In this document: positions 10,404-22,014 of the stretch, piece by piece
Numbering within the stretch: the stretch's first letter is position 1
How the letters are laid out: every line of letters starts with the position of its first letter
Assembly (NCBI RefSeq): GCF_020283565.1
Contig: NC_060064.1
Span: 19,922,337-19,986,336 of the forward strand
Origin: Trifolium pratense
Lineage: Eukaryota; Streptophyta; Magnoliopsida; Fabales; Fabaceae
Reading direction: 5' to 3'
Length of the DNA stretch: 64,000 nt
Made by a program: the position numbers and the translations under genes
The notes under the pieces: model-generated
The model's input: only the letters and a program-made list of their open reading frames with translations
Databases searched by the model: none
Told to the model about the DNA's origin: nothing

Positions 10404-11144
10404 ATGAAGAAACTTTCTTCAATAAGAGGAGGAAAATGTGCCCTAACTCAGAGGGACAATTCTGTTGAGGACGTTGTGGACACCACTTTTGTTCAGAACG
10501 ACGATCCTCTGCTTGTGAATTTTGTTATAACTCCCGTTGTTCCGATCAGTATTCAGAATGACAATCCAAGTGAGGTTTCTGATGATGTTACTGCTGAATC
10601 CTCAATTGGAAGTGAGGTTCTTATTGCTCAAAAGCCTCTTCCTGATCCGGTCAGTGTTCAGAATGACCGTCCAATGGTTCCTACTATTGTGAATCTCAAT
10701 GCAGGTGACACCTGTTCCTGGTGCAGCCAGAAAAACCAATTCTAAGTCTAAATATAAGGTAATTATTTTTATCCAATTTATTTTGCTTTATTTTATTATT
10801 GTTCAATTGTTATTTAATTTCATTTGTTTTTTCTTTTAAAATGCTAGGTAGGAAGAAATGCAACAAGAGCTCTCCCTGGTCTCAGATGGACCCCGGATGA
10901 GAATGAAATTTTGGAACAAGCAATCAACATGTTTGATTCTAATTCTGATTTGATTGTGAAGCATTGTCTGCCACTTCTCAAATGGCGGGATGCCAAGTCC
11001 ATTAGAACGAGGCTTAAGAGAGTTGAAGATAATAAGAAGGGGAAGAAGACAAATGGTGCTGCTGATGCCTTGGCAGCTTGGCTAGATACTGTTCGTAACA
11101 TCATCAACAGCTTCTTTGACTGCCATAGAAACAACAGTAGCTAG
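10404..11144 (+). pseudogene. Myb/SANT-like gene fragment, left arm
   Basis: Two exon-like blocks: 10404 to about 10758 (MKKLSSIRGGKCALTQ..., acidic, low complexity, with repeats of the VQND type) and 10848-11144, joined by a GT-AG intron. Block 2 reads RWTPDENEILEQAINMF and KWRDAKSIRTRLKRVEDN followed by a Lys-rich stretch, which looks like a single Myb/SANT-like helix set; the identification is weak. The first block ends in a stop (QKNQF) unless a 1-nt frame change is allowed. The open frame then runs across the palindrome centre. Function unknown; probably not functional. Confidence 0.5.
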
Positions 11145-11819
11145 CCCAACTGTCAAGGCATTAGCAGCACCATTTGTCTTCTTCCCCTTCTTATTATCTT
11201 CAACTCTCTTAAGCCTCATTCTAATAGACTTGGCATCCCGCCATTTGAGAAGTGGCAGACAATGCTTCACAATCAAATCAGAATTAGAATCAAACATGTT
11301 GATTGCTTGTTCCAAAATTTGATTCTCATCCGGGGTCCATCTGAGACCAAAGAGAGCTCTTATTGCATTTCTTCCTACCTAGCATTTTAAAAGAAAAAAC
11401 AAATGAAATTAAATAACAATTGAACAATAATAAAATAAAGCAAAATGAATTGGATAAAAATAATTACCTTATATTTAGACTTAGAACTGGTTTTTCTGGC
11501 TGCACGAACAGGTGTCCCCTGCATTGAGATTCACAATAGTAAGAACCACTGGACTGTCATTGTGAACACTGACCGGATCAGGAAGAGACTTTTGAGCAAT
11601 AACAACCTCACTTCCAATTGAGGGTTCAGCATTAACATCATCAGAAACTTCACTTGGATTGTCATTCTAAACACTGACCGGAACAGGGGGAGTGGTAACA
11701 AAATTCACAAGCAGAGGATCGTCGTTCTGAACAAAAGTGGTGTCCACAACGTCCTCAACAGAATTGTCCCTCTGAGTTAGGGCACATTATCCTCCTCTTA
11801 TTGAAGAAAGTTTCTTCAT
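11082..11819 (-). pseudogene. Myb/SANT-like gene fragment, right arm
   Basis: Mirror copy of the left-arm gene. The N-terminal block has a TAA within its first dozen codons (after IRGG) and a TAG further on, so it cannot be translated. The SANT-like block (RWTPDENEI, KWRDAKSIRMRLKRV) is intact and differs by few residues from the other arm. Upstream on this strand there is a long intron-like stretch and a leader with a TATA-like run near 12622-12640, so this arm may be the copy closest to the original promoter. Confidence 0.55.
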
Positions 11820-11971
11820 CATATTCCAGAAATGAAATTAATAATTAACAAGACTTATATGCAAGTTCGAGTCAGCAAAATATTCCACAAATTTAGATTC
11901 ATAACAGAAACACAATAAAGAACCTTATTGTTAATAACAAAATAATGAAGAACTTGAAGGAAAACATCTAA

Positions 11972-12698
11972 AACACATATTGAATAACTTGCAGATAGAA
12001 AAATAATCTCAGGATGCAAAGTGAGTTCAAGTTCATAATAACCTGAAAACAACAATAATCAAGAACTAGCAGATAACCTAAAGATCTGAAAATGAAATAT
12101 GAATTCGAGATCTAACAAACTAGAAAACAACAAGAAATAGCAAAATATTCCAGAAATGTATATCCTGATTTCGGTTTTAATATATGTATATATCAATGCA
12201 AGAACAACAACATAATGAAGAACTTGAAGGAAAACAACATCTAAAACACATATATAAACAAGAAAATATTGAATAATTTACAGAGAAAATAATAATCTCA
12301 AGATGCAAAGTGAATTCAAGTTCATAATAACCTAAAAACAACAAAATAATCAAAAACTAGCAGATAACTTAAAGATCTGAGATATGAAATAGGAATTCGA
12401 GATCTAAAAAACTAGAAGAGAAGAGTAAAGATCTTAAAAGAGAAATAAAATGCAAAATTCGAAAACATAGAAGAAATTGAGTGAGGTTATGATGAAGATA
12501 GGTGAAGTTACTTGAGTTGAACACCAAAGAAAATCAACGCTACCGATCGGATTGTTTCGGGAGAGAAAGTGATACCAGCGTGAGAGTTAAGCAAGAAAAG
12601 TGATAATGGAGAGAGTTCTTCCATATATATATATATATAGCCCTCTTTATTTATTTCTACTTTCAAGTGTTGATTAAGATTCAATTATACCAAAACGG
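11972..12698 (-). repeat. leader/promoter-like segment shared with 31126-31735
   Basis: Read on the minus strand: a TATATATA run (~12622-12640), a leader with GGTATCACTTTCTC, CGATCGGTAGCG and GAACACCAAAG-like remnants, a GTAACTTC donor-like site, then a long T-rich intron-like region. The same series occurs at 31126-31735, where it forms the right part of another foldback. It looks like the promoter, 5'-leader and first intron of a gene that became mobile. Confidence 0.6.
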
Positions 12699-12881
12699 GA
12701 CTTGGATTACCTGCAGTTGTGTTAAACTGCAGGGTCACACAGTTGAACAAATCAGCCATAATTATTATTTAAATAATATAAATAAATTACAAATTAAAAA
12801 AGATAAAGTGGATTGTAGTGGTTTTTGCTCTACAGCAGGATCCTGCAGTAAAAATTCAACTGCAGGCTATCCAATTCCCTA
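12699..12881. mobile_element. small MITE with ~40-bp inverted ends
   Basis: Left end GGACTTGGATTACCTGCAGTT and right end (reverse) GGAATTGGATAGCCTGCAG are inverted repeats. The equivalent position at 31735 lacks it, which supports insertion. The exact target duplication is unclear. Confidence 0.6.
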
Positions 12882-13089
12882 GCGTAGTAGTGTCAAGTAC
12901 TATTTTAATTAATTTTAATTAAGTAATCAAATTAGAATTGTATTATTTAACAATCTCCATTTTTATCATTATTAAAACTTGGAGAATACAAATACAATAA
13001 TATAATATTTTGTGGTTGAATTAATTTAATATATATTTTAAAATTCTTTAAAATTATATTAATAAATAGATGTAACAAAAAAAAAATAG

Positions 13090-13250
13090 AAATATTGTGG
13101 TTTAAGTGTTAAAAAGTTTTGATCCTCTTAAGCATGTGGTCAGAGGTTCGATTCCCGATTCATGTGTATGCACCACAAGTTTTTCGACGGAGATTAGTTG
13201 CTAACGACAGTAAAAATTTCGTACCAATATTATTGTAAAACAGTTTTTTC
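13090..13250 (+). mobile_element. SINE-like element with B-box
   Basis: GTGGTTTAAGTG (A-box-like) and GAGGTTCGATTCCCG (B-box-like) in tRNA-like spacing. No clear target duplication. A tRNA gene is ruled out by lack of stems. Confidence 0.5.
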
Positions 13251-13302
13251 CAATAACTGAAAACTAAAGGCTCCGTTAGGGTCACTCTATTATCCTTACT
13301 CC

Positions 13303-13588
13303 TTAGTGTATGTTTGGTTTCAATTCTGGGGCAGACAGAATTGATTCTAGACGTTTAGAATTGATTCTGGCTTGTTTGGTTTCTCAAAAGTAGAATTGAT
13401 TCTGTCTCCATAATTGATTTTACTTGAAGCTAGAAATTGTAGCTTCTGATTCTATAATTGATTTTTACACTCAAATTCTTTGTTCAACTCACTTTTGTAT
13501 GAATATATCCAAACATAAATCAATTGTATCAAACTCAATTCTATCAAAATCTATTCTGTCAAACTCAATTGTGTCAAACACATACTTA
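13303..13588. mobile_element. MITE with inverted GTGTTTGG-type ends
   Basis: Left AGTGTATGTTTGGTTTCAATT and right (reverse) AAGTATGTGTTTGACACAATT; inside are repeated GAATTGATTCTG motifs and their complements. A non-autonomous DNA element. Confidence 0.6.
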
Positions 13589-14700
13589 GTCACTCTATTA
13601 AAAAATGGTGCCATGTGCTTATAATATATTTAAAATATGAAGAATTCTTCGTACATATTTAATTTAAATGTATAGCGTTATACTTGTTGATGTGGATGGA
13701 TCTATTAAATATTACCTGGAGAAGAATCCATGGTAGTATATGGTTGTGGCAAACCAATTTGTTGCGTCAGATCTGAGATAGATTTGCGATGAAAGAGAGT
13801 CAAATCTAGCATCCATCCATCCATCCTGTTGTTGTTGGTTGGTTGGTTGGTTGGTTGTCCAATTTTGATTGCATCACCCACCCCGATCTGATTGTCTAGC
13901 CATTTTGCCTGGTTCTATGAAAAAGTACATCGATGTTATTGTTCCAAGTGTGGATTACATACATCTTCAATATGTTGATGAGATCCTTGAATGAATGACA
14001 TCTTTTGATCTTCTTTTGTGGTAGGATTGGTAGGTATGGAAAGCATTGGGAATCGGTATGAAAGAAAACATCAAATGATGATATATTCTACTGCTCCGAC
14101 TAACATAATAAAATTAATGTATGTGGTTAAGGAAGGAGAAAGAAAACATATAGGACCGGACCGGAAGAAGTAGTACTGTAAACTGTAAGTAAAAAAAAGG
14201 CTGTGATGGAAGGCACAGTGAAAGAAGTACTGGAGTAAATTTGTTGTTGTTCAATCATTCAATGAAGTAGTAGTAATAGTAATGGGGTTGCTGCTTTGTT
14301 TAACCTAACGTGTTTGTTTGCCGTGTTCCTTCCTTGTTTGAAAAAGTAAAAAGTTGAGTGAAAGTTGACAGCACGGATCAGGGAATGATCAAGTGGATGA
14401 GAGAACCTTTCAATATTTGACCGTTGTCATCGAACGGTAGAGGAAATTTCTCGAAGTTGTAGCCAGTCTGTAAGCGCTGGCTGCCAAATTACTAACTAAT
14501 CCATATCCAATCTTAGTTTGCAAAATCCATTTAAAAAAAAAAATCACACAACTCCAATAAAAAAACACCAATTATAAACCATAACCACATTTTGTAATTT
14601 GGTTTGGAATTGGTTTGAAAATTCAGGCCCAATACCTAATTCAGGCCCAATTTTCAATTTTTTAAAATTCTTTATTATATAATAAAATAATTAATTAAAA
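13589..14700. other. intergenic; GGTT and CATC microsatellites
   Basis: No gene. Simple repeats (CATC)n then (GGTT)n at about 13811-13856. Confidence 0.5.
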
Positions 14701-14701
14701 G

Positions 14702-14870
14702 AGGTGGTGGAGGACCGGTGATCAACACGGCGGTCAACGCCGGACCACCGGTGGCCGGCGCGACGGTGCTCCGACTGACACGGCGACGATCGGCGGTTTT
14801 CCGGCGGCGGTCCGGTGACTTTCACGGCGGCCGGTGGCGGTGCTCCGCGGCCGGCCACCACCAACCACCC
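14702..14870. other. GC-rich island in AT-rich DNA
   Basis: About 170 bp of CGGCGG/CCGGTG-rich sequence with AT-rich flanks. No gene or known element recognised. An 82-codon open frame covers it but has low-complexity composition. Confidence 0.5.
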
Positions 14871-14888
14871 ATACTATTTTATTATTAT

Positions 14889-15370
14889 TTTATATTAAAA
14901 ATCAGACTTTTAATAATTATTTTAAAAATAATTAAAAAATCAGTTTTTAATGTTTTTAGTTTTTAAAAAATCAGTTTTTTTAAAAAAATAATTAAAATAT
15001 TCAGTTTGTTTTAAAAATAATTATAAAAATCAGTTTTTTTAAAAATAATTAAAAAAATCAGTTTTTAATGTTTTTAGTTTTTCAAAAATTTAGTATTTTA
15101 ATTTTTTTCCTATAATAAATATTAGTTTCTTTTGTATTTAAAAATCAGATTTTTTAATTGTAAAAATTACTCTTTTTTTAAATAATAATTTTTTTTAAAA
15201 CAATATAAAAAACAAGTTTTCGGCTAAGTAAAAAATAATTTTGGTTTAGAAAAAAAAAACTTTGTGGGTTGATTATAAACCAATTCAATCATAAAATTAA
15301 TGAAAAATTATGTTTTTAAAATAATTAATAAATCTATTTTTTTAATCAACTAATAAAAAAAATTAGTTTA
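14889..15370. repeat. degenerate AT-rich tandem repeat
   Basis: Recurrent AAAAATAATTAAAAAATCAG and TTTTTAATGTTTTTAG units with variable spacing up to the LINE insertion point. No gene. Confidence 0.5.
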
Positions 15371-15385
15371 AGTAAAAAACCTATT

Positions 15386-17916
15386 GAACCAGGTGGAGTG
15401 TGTTTCTTTAATCAAACCGTTCACGGAGGAGGAGGTGAAAACCGCTGTGTGGGATTGTGATAGTTACAAAAGTCCCGGTCCGGAAGGGATTAATTTTGGT
15501 TTTATTAAAGACTTCTAGGCTGAGTTGCGAGGCGACATTTTGCGTTTTCTATCTGAATTTCATCGAAATGGGAAGTTGTCTAAGGGTATTAATTCCACCT
15601 TCATAGCCTTGATACCTAAGATAGATAGCCCTCAAAGGTTGAATGACTTTCGCCCTATTTCGCTTGTGGGAAGCCTTTATAAAATTCTTGCAAAATTTTT
15701 AGCGAATAGTTTGCGTCTAGTGATTGGGAGTGTGATTTCTGAGTCTCAGTTTGCATTTGTGAAGAATAGGCAAATCCTTGATGGTATTCTTATTGCTAAT
15801 GAGGCTGTGGATGAGGCGCGGCGATCTAAAAAGGAACTTATGCTGTTCAAGGTTGATTTCGAGAAAGCCTATGACTCAGTGGATTGGGGATACCTGGATG
15901 ATGTCATGGGGAGAATGGCTTTTCCAACTTTGTGGAAGAAGTGGATTAGAGAGTGTGTTTGTACGGCTACGGCGTCTGTGTTAGTCAATGGTAGTCCGAC
16001 AGATGAATTTTCTCTGAGGCGTGGTCTTCGACAAGGCGATCCGCTGTCTCCTTTTCTCTTCCTCCTTGCTGCTGAGGGTCTTAATGTGCTTATGGAGGCT
16101 ATGGTTTCGTGTAACTTGTTCACAGGGTATAGTATTGGCGAGCACAGTCCGATATCGGTGTCTCACCTTCAGTTTGCGGATGACACTCTCCTGTTGGGGG
16201 TCAAAAGTTGGGCAAACGTTCGGGCCTTGCGAGCTGTTCTTGTGCTGTTCGAGACTATGTCGGGTCTGAAAGTTAATTTTAATAAAAGTATGTTGGTTGG
16301 CGTTAATATTTCTTATTCTTGGTTAGGTGAAGCTGCGTCTGCTCTGTGTTGTAAAGTGGGAAAGGTTCATTTCCTTTATCTAGGTCTTCAGATTGTGGGT
16401 GATCTGAGGCGTCTAAGTTTTTGGGATCCGGTGCTGATTCGTATAAAGAATAGATTATCTGGGTGGAAGAGCCGCTTCCTGTCTTTTGGTGGTCGTCTGG
16501 TTTTGTTAAAGTCTGTCTTGACCTCTTTGCCTGTTTATGCTCTTTCCTTCTTCAAAGCTCCCTCAGGTATCATTTCCTCTATCGAATCTCTTTTTACTAA
16601 ATTTTTTTGGGGGGGTTGTGAGGAATCTAGGAAAATTTCTTGGGTTAGTTGGAAGACTATTTGTTTACCTAAGGAGAGTGGAGGTTTGGGGATGAGGCGG
16701 TTGTGGGAGTTTAACCAGGCCCTTCTAGGCAAGTGGTGTTGGAGGTTGTTGGTGGATCGAGAGGGGTTGTGGTTTAGAGTGTTGGCAGCTCGGTATGGGG
16801 TTGAGGGAGGTAGACTTCGGGATGGCGGGCGGAGAGGGTCTTTGTGGTGGAGGGAGATAGTGCGTATTAGGGAGGGAAGTGGTGAGCCAATGGGCGGGTG
16901 GTTTAGGGAGCATGTTGTGAGGAGGGTGGGGGACGGGTCAGAAAATTTTTTCTGGACTGATCCCTGGGTGGATGGGACTCCTTTGTGTGAGCGGTTTGGG
17001 CGGCTGTTTGAGTTGACGGCGACCAAATCACGTACGGTGGCTGAGATGTTTGCTTTAGGGTGGGGTGCAGATGGTGCGGCGTGGGAGTGGCGGAGACAGT
17101 TGAGGGCGTGGGAGGAGGAGATGTTAGGAGAGTGTCAGTCTTTACTTCTTACCATTTCCTTGCAGGCTCTATCTTTAGACAGGTGGCAGTGGCGCATTGA
17201 TCCTGATGCAGGTTATACGGTTAGGGGAGCATACCAGGTTTTGATATCTCATGCTTTGGTTACTATGGATGTTGCGGATAATCTGGTCTGGCATCCTCAG
17301 GTTCCTTTGAAGGTCTCCATTTTCAAGTGGCGTTTATTGCGTGACAGGTTGCCCACGAGGGTGAATCTGGTTACTCGACGGGTTTTATCGTCTACAGCAT
17401 CCACTTGTGTTTTTGGATGTCATGAGGCTGAGTCGGCACATCACTTATTCATCTCCTACAGGATCGTAAGCTCTCTTTGGGATTTAGTGCGAGCATGGCT
17501 TGGCATTCCTTTGGTGGACTCTTCTACACTACGGGATCACTTTATCCAGTTTACATTTTCAGCAGGTGTTTCACGAGCGCGTCGATCATTTTTACAGCTC
17601 ATCTGGCTTGTTTGTGTGTGGGTAGTGTGGACGGAGAGAAATCATCGATTGTTTACAGGCTCAACAGAGACGCCCCTCATTTTGTTGGACAAGATCAAGC
17701 TGTTCTCCTTTAGGTGGTTGAATTCGACGAGTATTACGTTAGCTTTAAACTACCATAGCTGGTGGTCTAGTCCTATGCTTTGTATGGGCTTTGTATGATT
17801 TGCTTATGTTTTTGGTTTCTCTGACTCTTTGTAAACTTTTGTAGTCTACCTCGGTACGTCTTGTGCTGGGGAGGCTGATTATGTTAATATATCTCATTTT
17901 GGCTTGTTCAAAAAAA
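15386..17916 (+). mobile_element. 5'-truncated L1-type LINE with target duplication
   Basis: Flanked by AGTAAAAAACCTATT at 15371-15385 and 17917-17931, and ending in an A-run: a complete retroposition event truncated at its 5' end. The endonuclease is missing. Confidence 0.92.
15394..17798 (+). pseudogene. LINE reverse transcriptase remnant
   Basis: Coding sequence of the LINE at 15386-17916. Reading starts in the segment before the RT core (FTEEEVKTAVWDCDSYKSPG), meets one TAG at 15517-15519 where a Trp codon is expected, and is then open for 757 codons. Visible RT motifs: LIPKIDSP..., [41 protein letters not shown] and FADDTLLLG (~residue 220, the catalytic YxDD-type box). The C-terminal part holds the zinc-binding zf-RVT region (VPLKVSIFKWRLLRDRLPTR). 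No RNase H domain is visible. One nonsense codon in 2.4 kb points to a fairly recent insertion. GC is higher than in its surroundings. Confidence 0.92.
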
Positions 17917-18174
17917 AGTAAAAAACCTATTTAAAATTGGATCATGTGAATAACCTAAATTTTATTACAAACCGGTTATAAATTGGTTTCGATCCGGTTA
18001 ATAACCAAATCCAAATTAGTTTTAAAAAATAACCGGTTTCTCATTAAAATGGTTTTGGTTTAGAACCAAAACCATCAATTAGGTGTGGTGTGGTGTGGTT
18101 TCCAAACCATGCACACCCCTATCTGTGGGGCCGCGAGAATTCAGAATTTGAGGTGGTGTATTAGGTTGAAACAC

Positions 18175-18431
18175 AAAGACCACAAATAACACAATGTACA
18201 ATATACAAGTTACTCAACTAGAGAATAATCTATCTCGTATTGTAGATGTCTAAAACACCAGTCAAACACGAAGACACCTGTTTCATCGGGAGTTGGAAGC
18301 GTAATGCATTTTTGCAATTTTTTATCATCCCATGAATACACTCTACATATTGTAGATGAAACGAGGGTGACATACACAAAGTTTTTCTCATATCCCCACT
18401 TGTTCGGGTTGCTCAATGCATAACAATCTTG
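18175..18431 (-). pseudogene. 3' shard of PAH-F-box gene
   Basis: Covers the last ~68 codons (SNPNKWGYEKN...QYEIDYSLVE) and some 3' flank, nearly identical to genes A and B. The 5' side ends abruptly at about 18431, exactly where the foldback element of 18432-19463 begins. Confidence 0.9.
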
Positions 18432-19463
18432 GCTTTAATGCACTTTTAATCTCCTTATTTTGAAAAACTTAAACTTTTGATCATCCTATTTTAAAAGCCA
18501 ACTTTTTTATCCTTCTGTTTTGAAAAATCTGAACTTTTGATTCCCTTATTTTAAAAGCCAACTTTTTGATCCCTTATTTTGAAAAACCTGAAGTTTTAAT
18601 CCCTCTATTTTAGATTTTTCTGAATTTTAGTCCCCCAACTCAATTTGGTAAGACTTTTGCTGATGTGTCAAGTTCATTAATGACGTGACAATTTTCATGT
18701 TGACAAAACATTTCCATGTCATTAATATTTTTTTAAAATCAAATATTTTAAAAGTATTAAAATAATAAAATAATTAATGATAATTATAAAACAATAAAAT
18801 AAACCTCTTTACATTATATAATATTAACTAAATTAATTGATAAAAAAAATTAAATTAAAACTCTTTACATTATTATATAACTAAAAATCAGTAAATTACT
18901 CAAAGAAGTCAGAAAAGCAAACGCTGGTTCCCAATCATGACACCCAAAGAAATCAGAAACACAAATAATCACGCTCGTGTTAACATCCTTCGTCTTTGTT
19001 CACTCCCTCTCAATCATTCATTGACTTTGTTCTCAATTGTTAACTTTTCTTTTTGGGTAATTTACTGATTTTTTTATTATATATATATGTATAGAGGTTA
19101 ATTTTACTGATTTTTTAAATTATTATTAATTAATTATTTTATTGTTTAATACTTTTAAAATATTTGATGTAAAAAAATTAAAGACATGGAAACGTTTTGT
19201 CATCATGAATAAAAATTAAGTTTGAGGACACATTAGCAAAAAATTTGACCAAATTAAGTTTGAGGACTAAAATTCAAAAAATCTAAAATAGGGGAATCAA
19301 AACTTCGGGTTTTTCAAAATAGGGGATAAAAAATTGGTTTTTAAAATAGGGGAATTAAAAGTTCAGATTTTTCAAAATAGGGATATCAAAAAGTTGGCTT
19401 TTAAAATAAGGGGATCAAAAGTTCAGATTTTTCAAAATAGGAAGATCAAAAGTGCATTAAAGT
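18432..19463. mobile_element. ~1.0-kb foldback element with ~280-bp inverted arms
   Basis: Left end CTTTAATGCACTTTTAATC, right end (reverse) CTTTAATGCACTTTTGATC. Each arm is itself made of repeated TTTTGAAAAA(TC/CC)TGAACTTTTGAT units alternating with TTTTAAAAGCCAACTTTTT. The centre is AT-rich with no transposase. Confidence 0.85.
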
Positions 19464-20049
19464 TGTTTTTTTTTTTTAATAAGCCTAGACTACTTAATTT
19501 GGTTCATGGGTTAATTTAGAACTCTTCTAATTGCAGCTATGAGCGAATTACAAAGTTCAGCATGAACTACGATGGATCAACTAACGATAACGATTGTTAA
19601 TCATGATTTTAGCTTATATATGTATCGAGTCAACCATTTATTCTCTATTTTTATATTAATTTTTTATTACTAAAACTATTGGATCAACGATTGTTAATCA
19701 TTATTTTAGCTTATATATATATGTGTCTACTCAACCATTTATTTTGTATTTAGTATATATCTCTCCCAACAAACTATTAATAAAAAAAAAAAAACTCAAA
19801 CAAACAAATTTAGTTTTATGATTTTTTTGGTTACAAAGTTCAATTTTTCGATATATTTTATATAGATCCTCAAAGTATAAAGTGAGAGATTGTGGTCTAG
19901 TCATTACTCATTAGGAACAATTGCCATCCAAACTCCCATGGCTAGACCACAACCTCTCAACACAGGCAGGCTTGTTTCTTCCTCTCCACAATTATCACAA
20001 CTAGCATTACCAAGCCCCATTTCTAGCTTTAACTTGCTTAGTCAATAAT
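19464..20049. other. intergenic with a ~75-bp direct repeat
   Basis: A segment with GGATCAAC...GATTGTTAATCAT...TTTTAGCTTATATAT and CAACCATTTATT occurs at about 19573-19650 and 19680-19762. No gene. Confidence 0.5.
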
Positions 20050-20870
20050 CTTGTATTTTACAAGCCACATAAAAACCTATTTTTTTCCAATTATTTTCAT
20101 CTTCCAAATACCAAGCCAAATTTTCTCATCATCAAGCTTGTTGGAGTCACATAAAATCTCATACATAAAAGCAACTGAAAAATTTCTGTTAGCATTCATG
20201 TTTCTCATCAACACTTTAGCATTAAACCATCAGTTCCTTAGGAGCCAAGGAATCATGGTATCTGATTTGAAGGCAGGCACTACTAAAGCAGAATTTGACT
20301 CTATCCAAAGATTATTAATTATGTTGGCTAGCAAGCTCAATAGCTCTTAGATTACCAGATAACTCAGCAAAACAACCAACTAATTCAGCACAGTGGTCTC
20401 TGAAAATACCACCAAAAGATGAAGCTGAGATAGTAGAAGCTCCATCTGTGTTGCACTTAATCCAATTGACGATGCTAAAAAAAACTTAATCCAATTGACT
20501 AAGGGAGAGTGCCATAACACTTCTGTAATTCTAGGAGCCTTTGGTGGATGAACAATCACCTTGAACTTTTTAAGAATGCAGAAGTCAGTTATGGAAGAAT
20601 GAAAAGTTTGCTTAATCAAGTTACCTGATCTGGAAACACTAGTAATTATCATGGAAACAGCCATCTTCCAATTAATGAACTTGTCCTTGAATCGAGCTTG
20701 ATTCCTTACAAACCAAAGAGTACTTGGAGGAAAAATTGCATTTATCTTTGTTTATAACATTAGCAGGCAGCCAATCATTAAACAATTTCCAATTCCATTT
20801 ACCATCACTATTAACCAAAGAAGCTACTGGACTTCCGAAGAAATTGCAATGAATAAACTTCTAATCAAAG
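20050..20870 (-). pseudogene. LINE RNase H-end remnant
   Basis: Minus-strand frames, with several shifts, read WFVRNQARFKDKFINWK, then NWIKCNTDGAST, FGGIFRDHCAELVGCFAEL, and WIESNSALVV...IPWLLRN, the layout of the RNase H-type domain at the C-terminal end of plant LINE polyproteins. RT core absent. Confidence 0.75.
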
Positions 20871-21764
20871 CCAACTGAACACAGATTTTGAGATTCAATT
20901 CTACTTCAACCAAAATGACACCAAGTCACCAATTACACAAATCTATTTACATTATTCTATTTACATTCCCAAAACTTTAGTAATAGCAAAAATAGAAAGG
21001 GTGAAGAATGCAGAGGATCTTTACTCAAAACAAACAGCTCCTATACTATTACAAAATACAAAGATGCAGGCATCTTCTGAACACCAAAAACATAATGCAC
21101 TAAGCCTAACATTGACTAAATATGATGACCACCGCCACTAAATATATTGCTTAATACAAATCAAAACCAGCACAAATCTAAATTTTGAATGCAGTTTTAC
21201 AGGAAATAACATGTATTCTTGCCCAACTGACAGACTCCTCATCCACTTAAATGTTCCAAATACAAATACTCCCGCTCAATATAAACAAACTCTCTCTTAG
21301 TTCTGTTGAGCCGAACCAACCACTCAAACTGAGAAACTTCAACTTCACAAACTATAGCTTGCTGATGGAACTCCAACTTCACAAACTATAGCTTGCTGAT
21401 GAAACTCCAACCTGCCTCCTAAACAGAGATATCCTACTGATACTAATCCTCAATGCCTCCTTGATAGAAATTATTTTGCTAAGACTACACCATCAACCCA
21501 AAAACTGACTCAACCTTTAAGTTACAGATACACTAATCAAAAGGTTATGACATTACCTAAAAATTCACACCTCCAAATTTTACAAACAGACCCTCAGATT
21601 TAGACACCACGTAAGAATATTATAATCCATGTTACTTGATTTTAACCTCAACCAATTCTATGCACTCATCAATTAAAATTAAAAATTTAAGCAGCGAGTA
21701 TATCTTGTACATTTGCTCAAAATTATAAATTTCAGGCATGCCAAGTCACTTAAAACAACATTTG
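20871..21764. other. intergenic; 34-bp tandem duplication
   Basis: No gene. A 34-bp unit (CAACTTCACAAACTATAGCT at its start) is present twice at 21340-21407. From about 21765 the sequence matches the 3' flank of gene A. Confidence 0.5.
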
Positions 21765-22014
21765 ATATTTAAAAAATAACATTCGGATAAACTTTCATTG
21801 ATCAAACAGTAATGAAGATTGCAGACACAATTTTAGCAATTATACACTTCAAATTAGAAACAATTAACAGACAAAATAATAAATAGTACTAGACTTAAAT
21901 AGACGGTCACCCTCCCTCATTCTAGCTATAATTAAATTACAAGTTTGACACAAGCAAAAAGGAAAATAGGGTGAAACACAAAGAACATAAGTAACACAAC
22001 GTACAATATGCAAG

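Larger units (their letters stand above)
10252..11971. repeat. long inverted repeat, ~0.84-kb arms, ~40-bp spacer
   Basis: Left arm about 10252-11095, right arm about 11132-11971, near-identical in reverse complement, with a spacer of about 40 bp. Each arm holds the same gene-like segment (see 10404 and 11082). Beyond the right arm, 11972-12700 continues as sequence also found at 31126-31735. A transcript crossing the centre would fold into a hairpin more than 800 bp long. Confidence 0.9.

Noticed and set aside
10844..11322. four separate overlapping small genes at the palindrome centre
   Set aside because: They are two mirror copies of the same SANT-like block and their antisense shadows.
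16535..17026. minus-strand gene opposite the LINE
   Set aside because: Proline/serine-rich antisense shadow of the GC-richer RT frame, without domains.
15386..17916. endogenous retrovirus or LTR element
   Set aside because: No LTRs, integrase or protease; A-tail and target duplication are those of a LINE.
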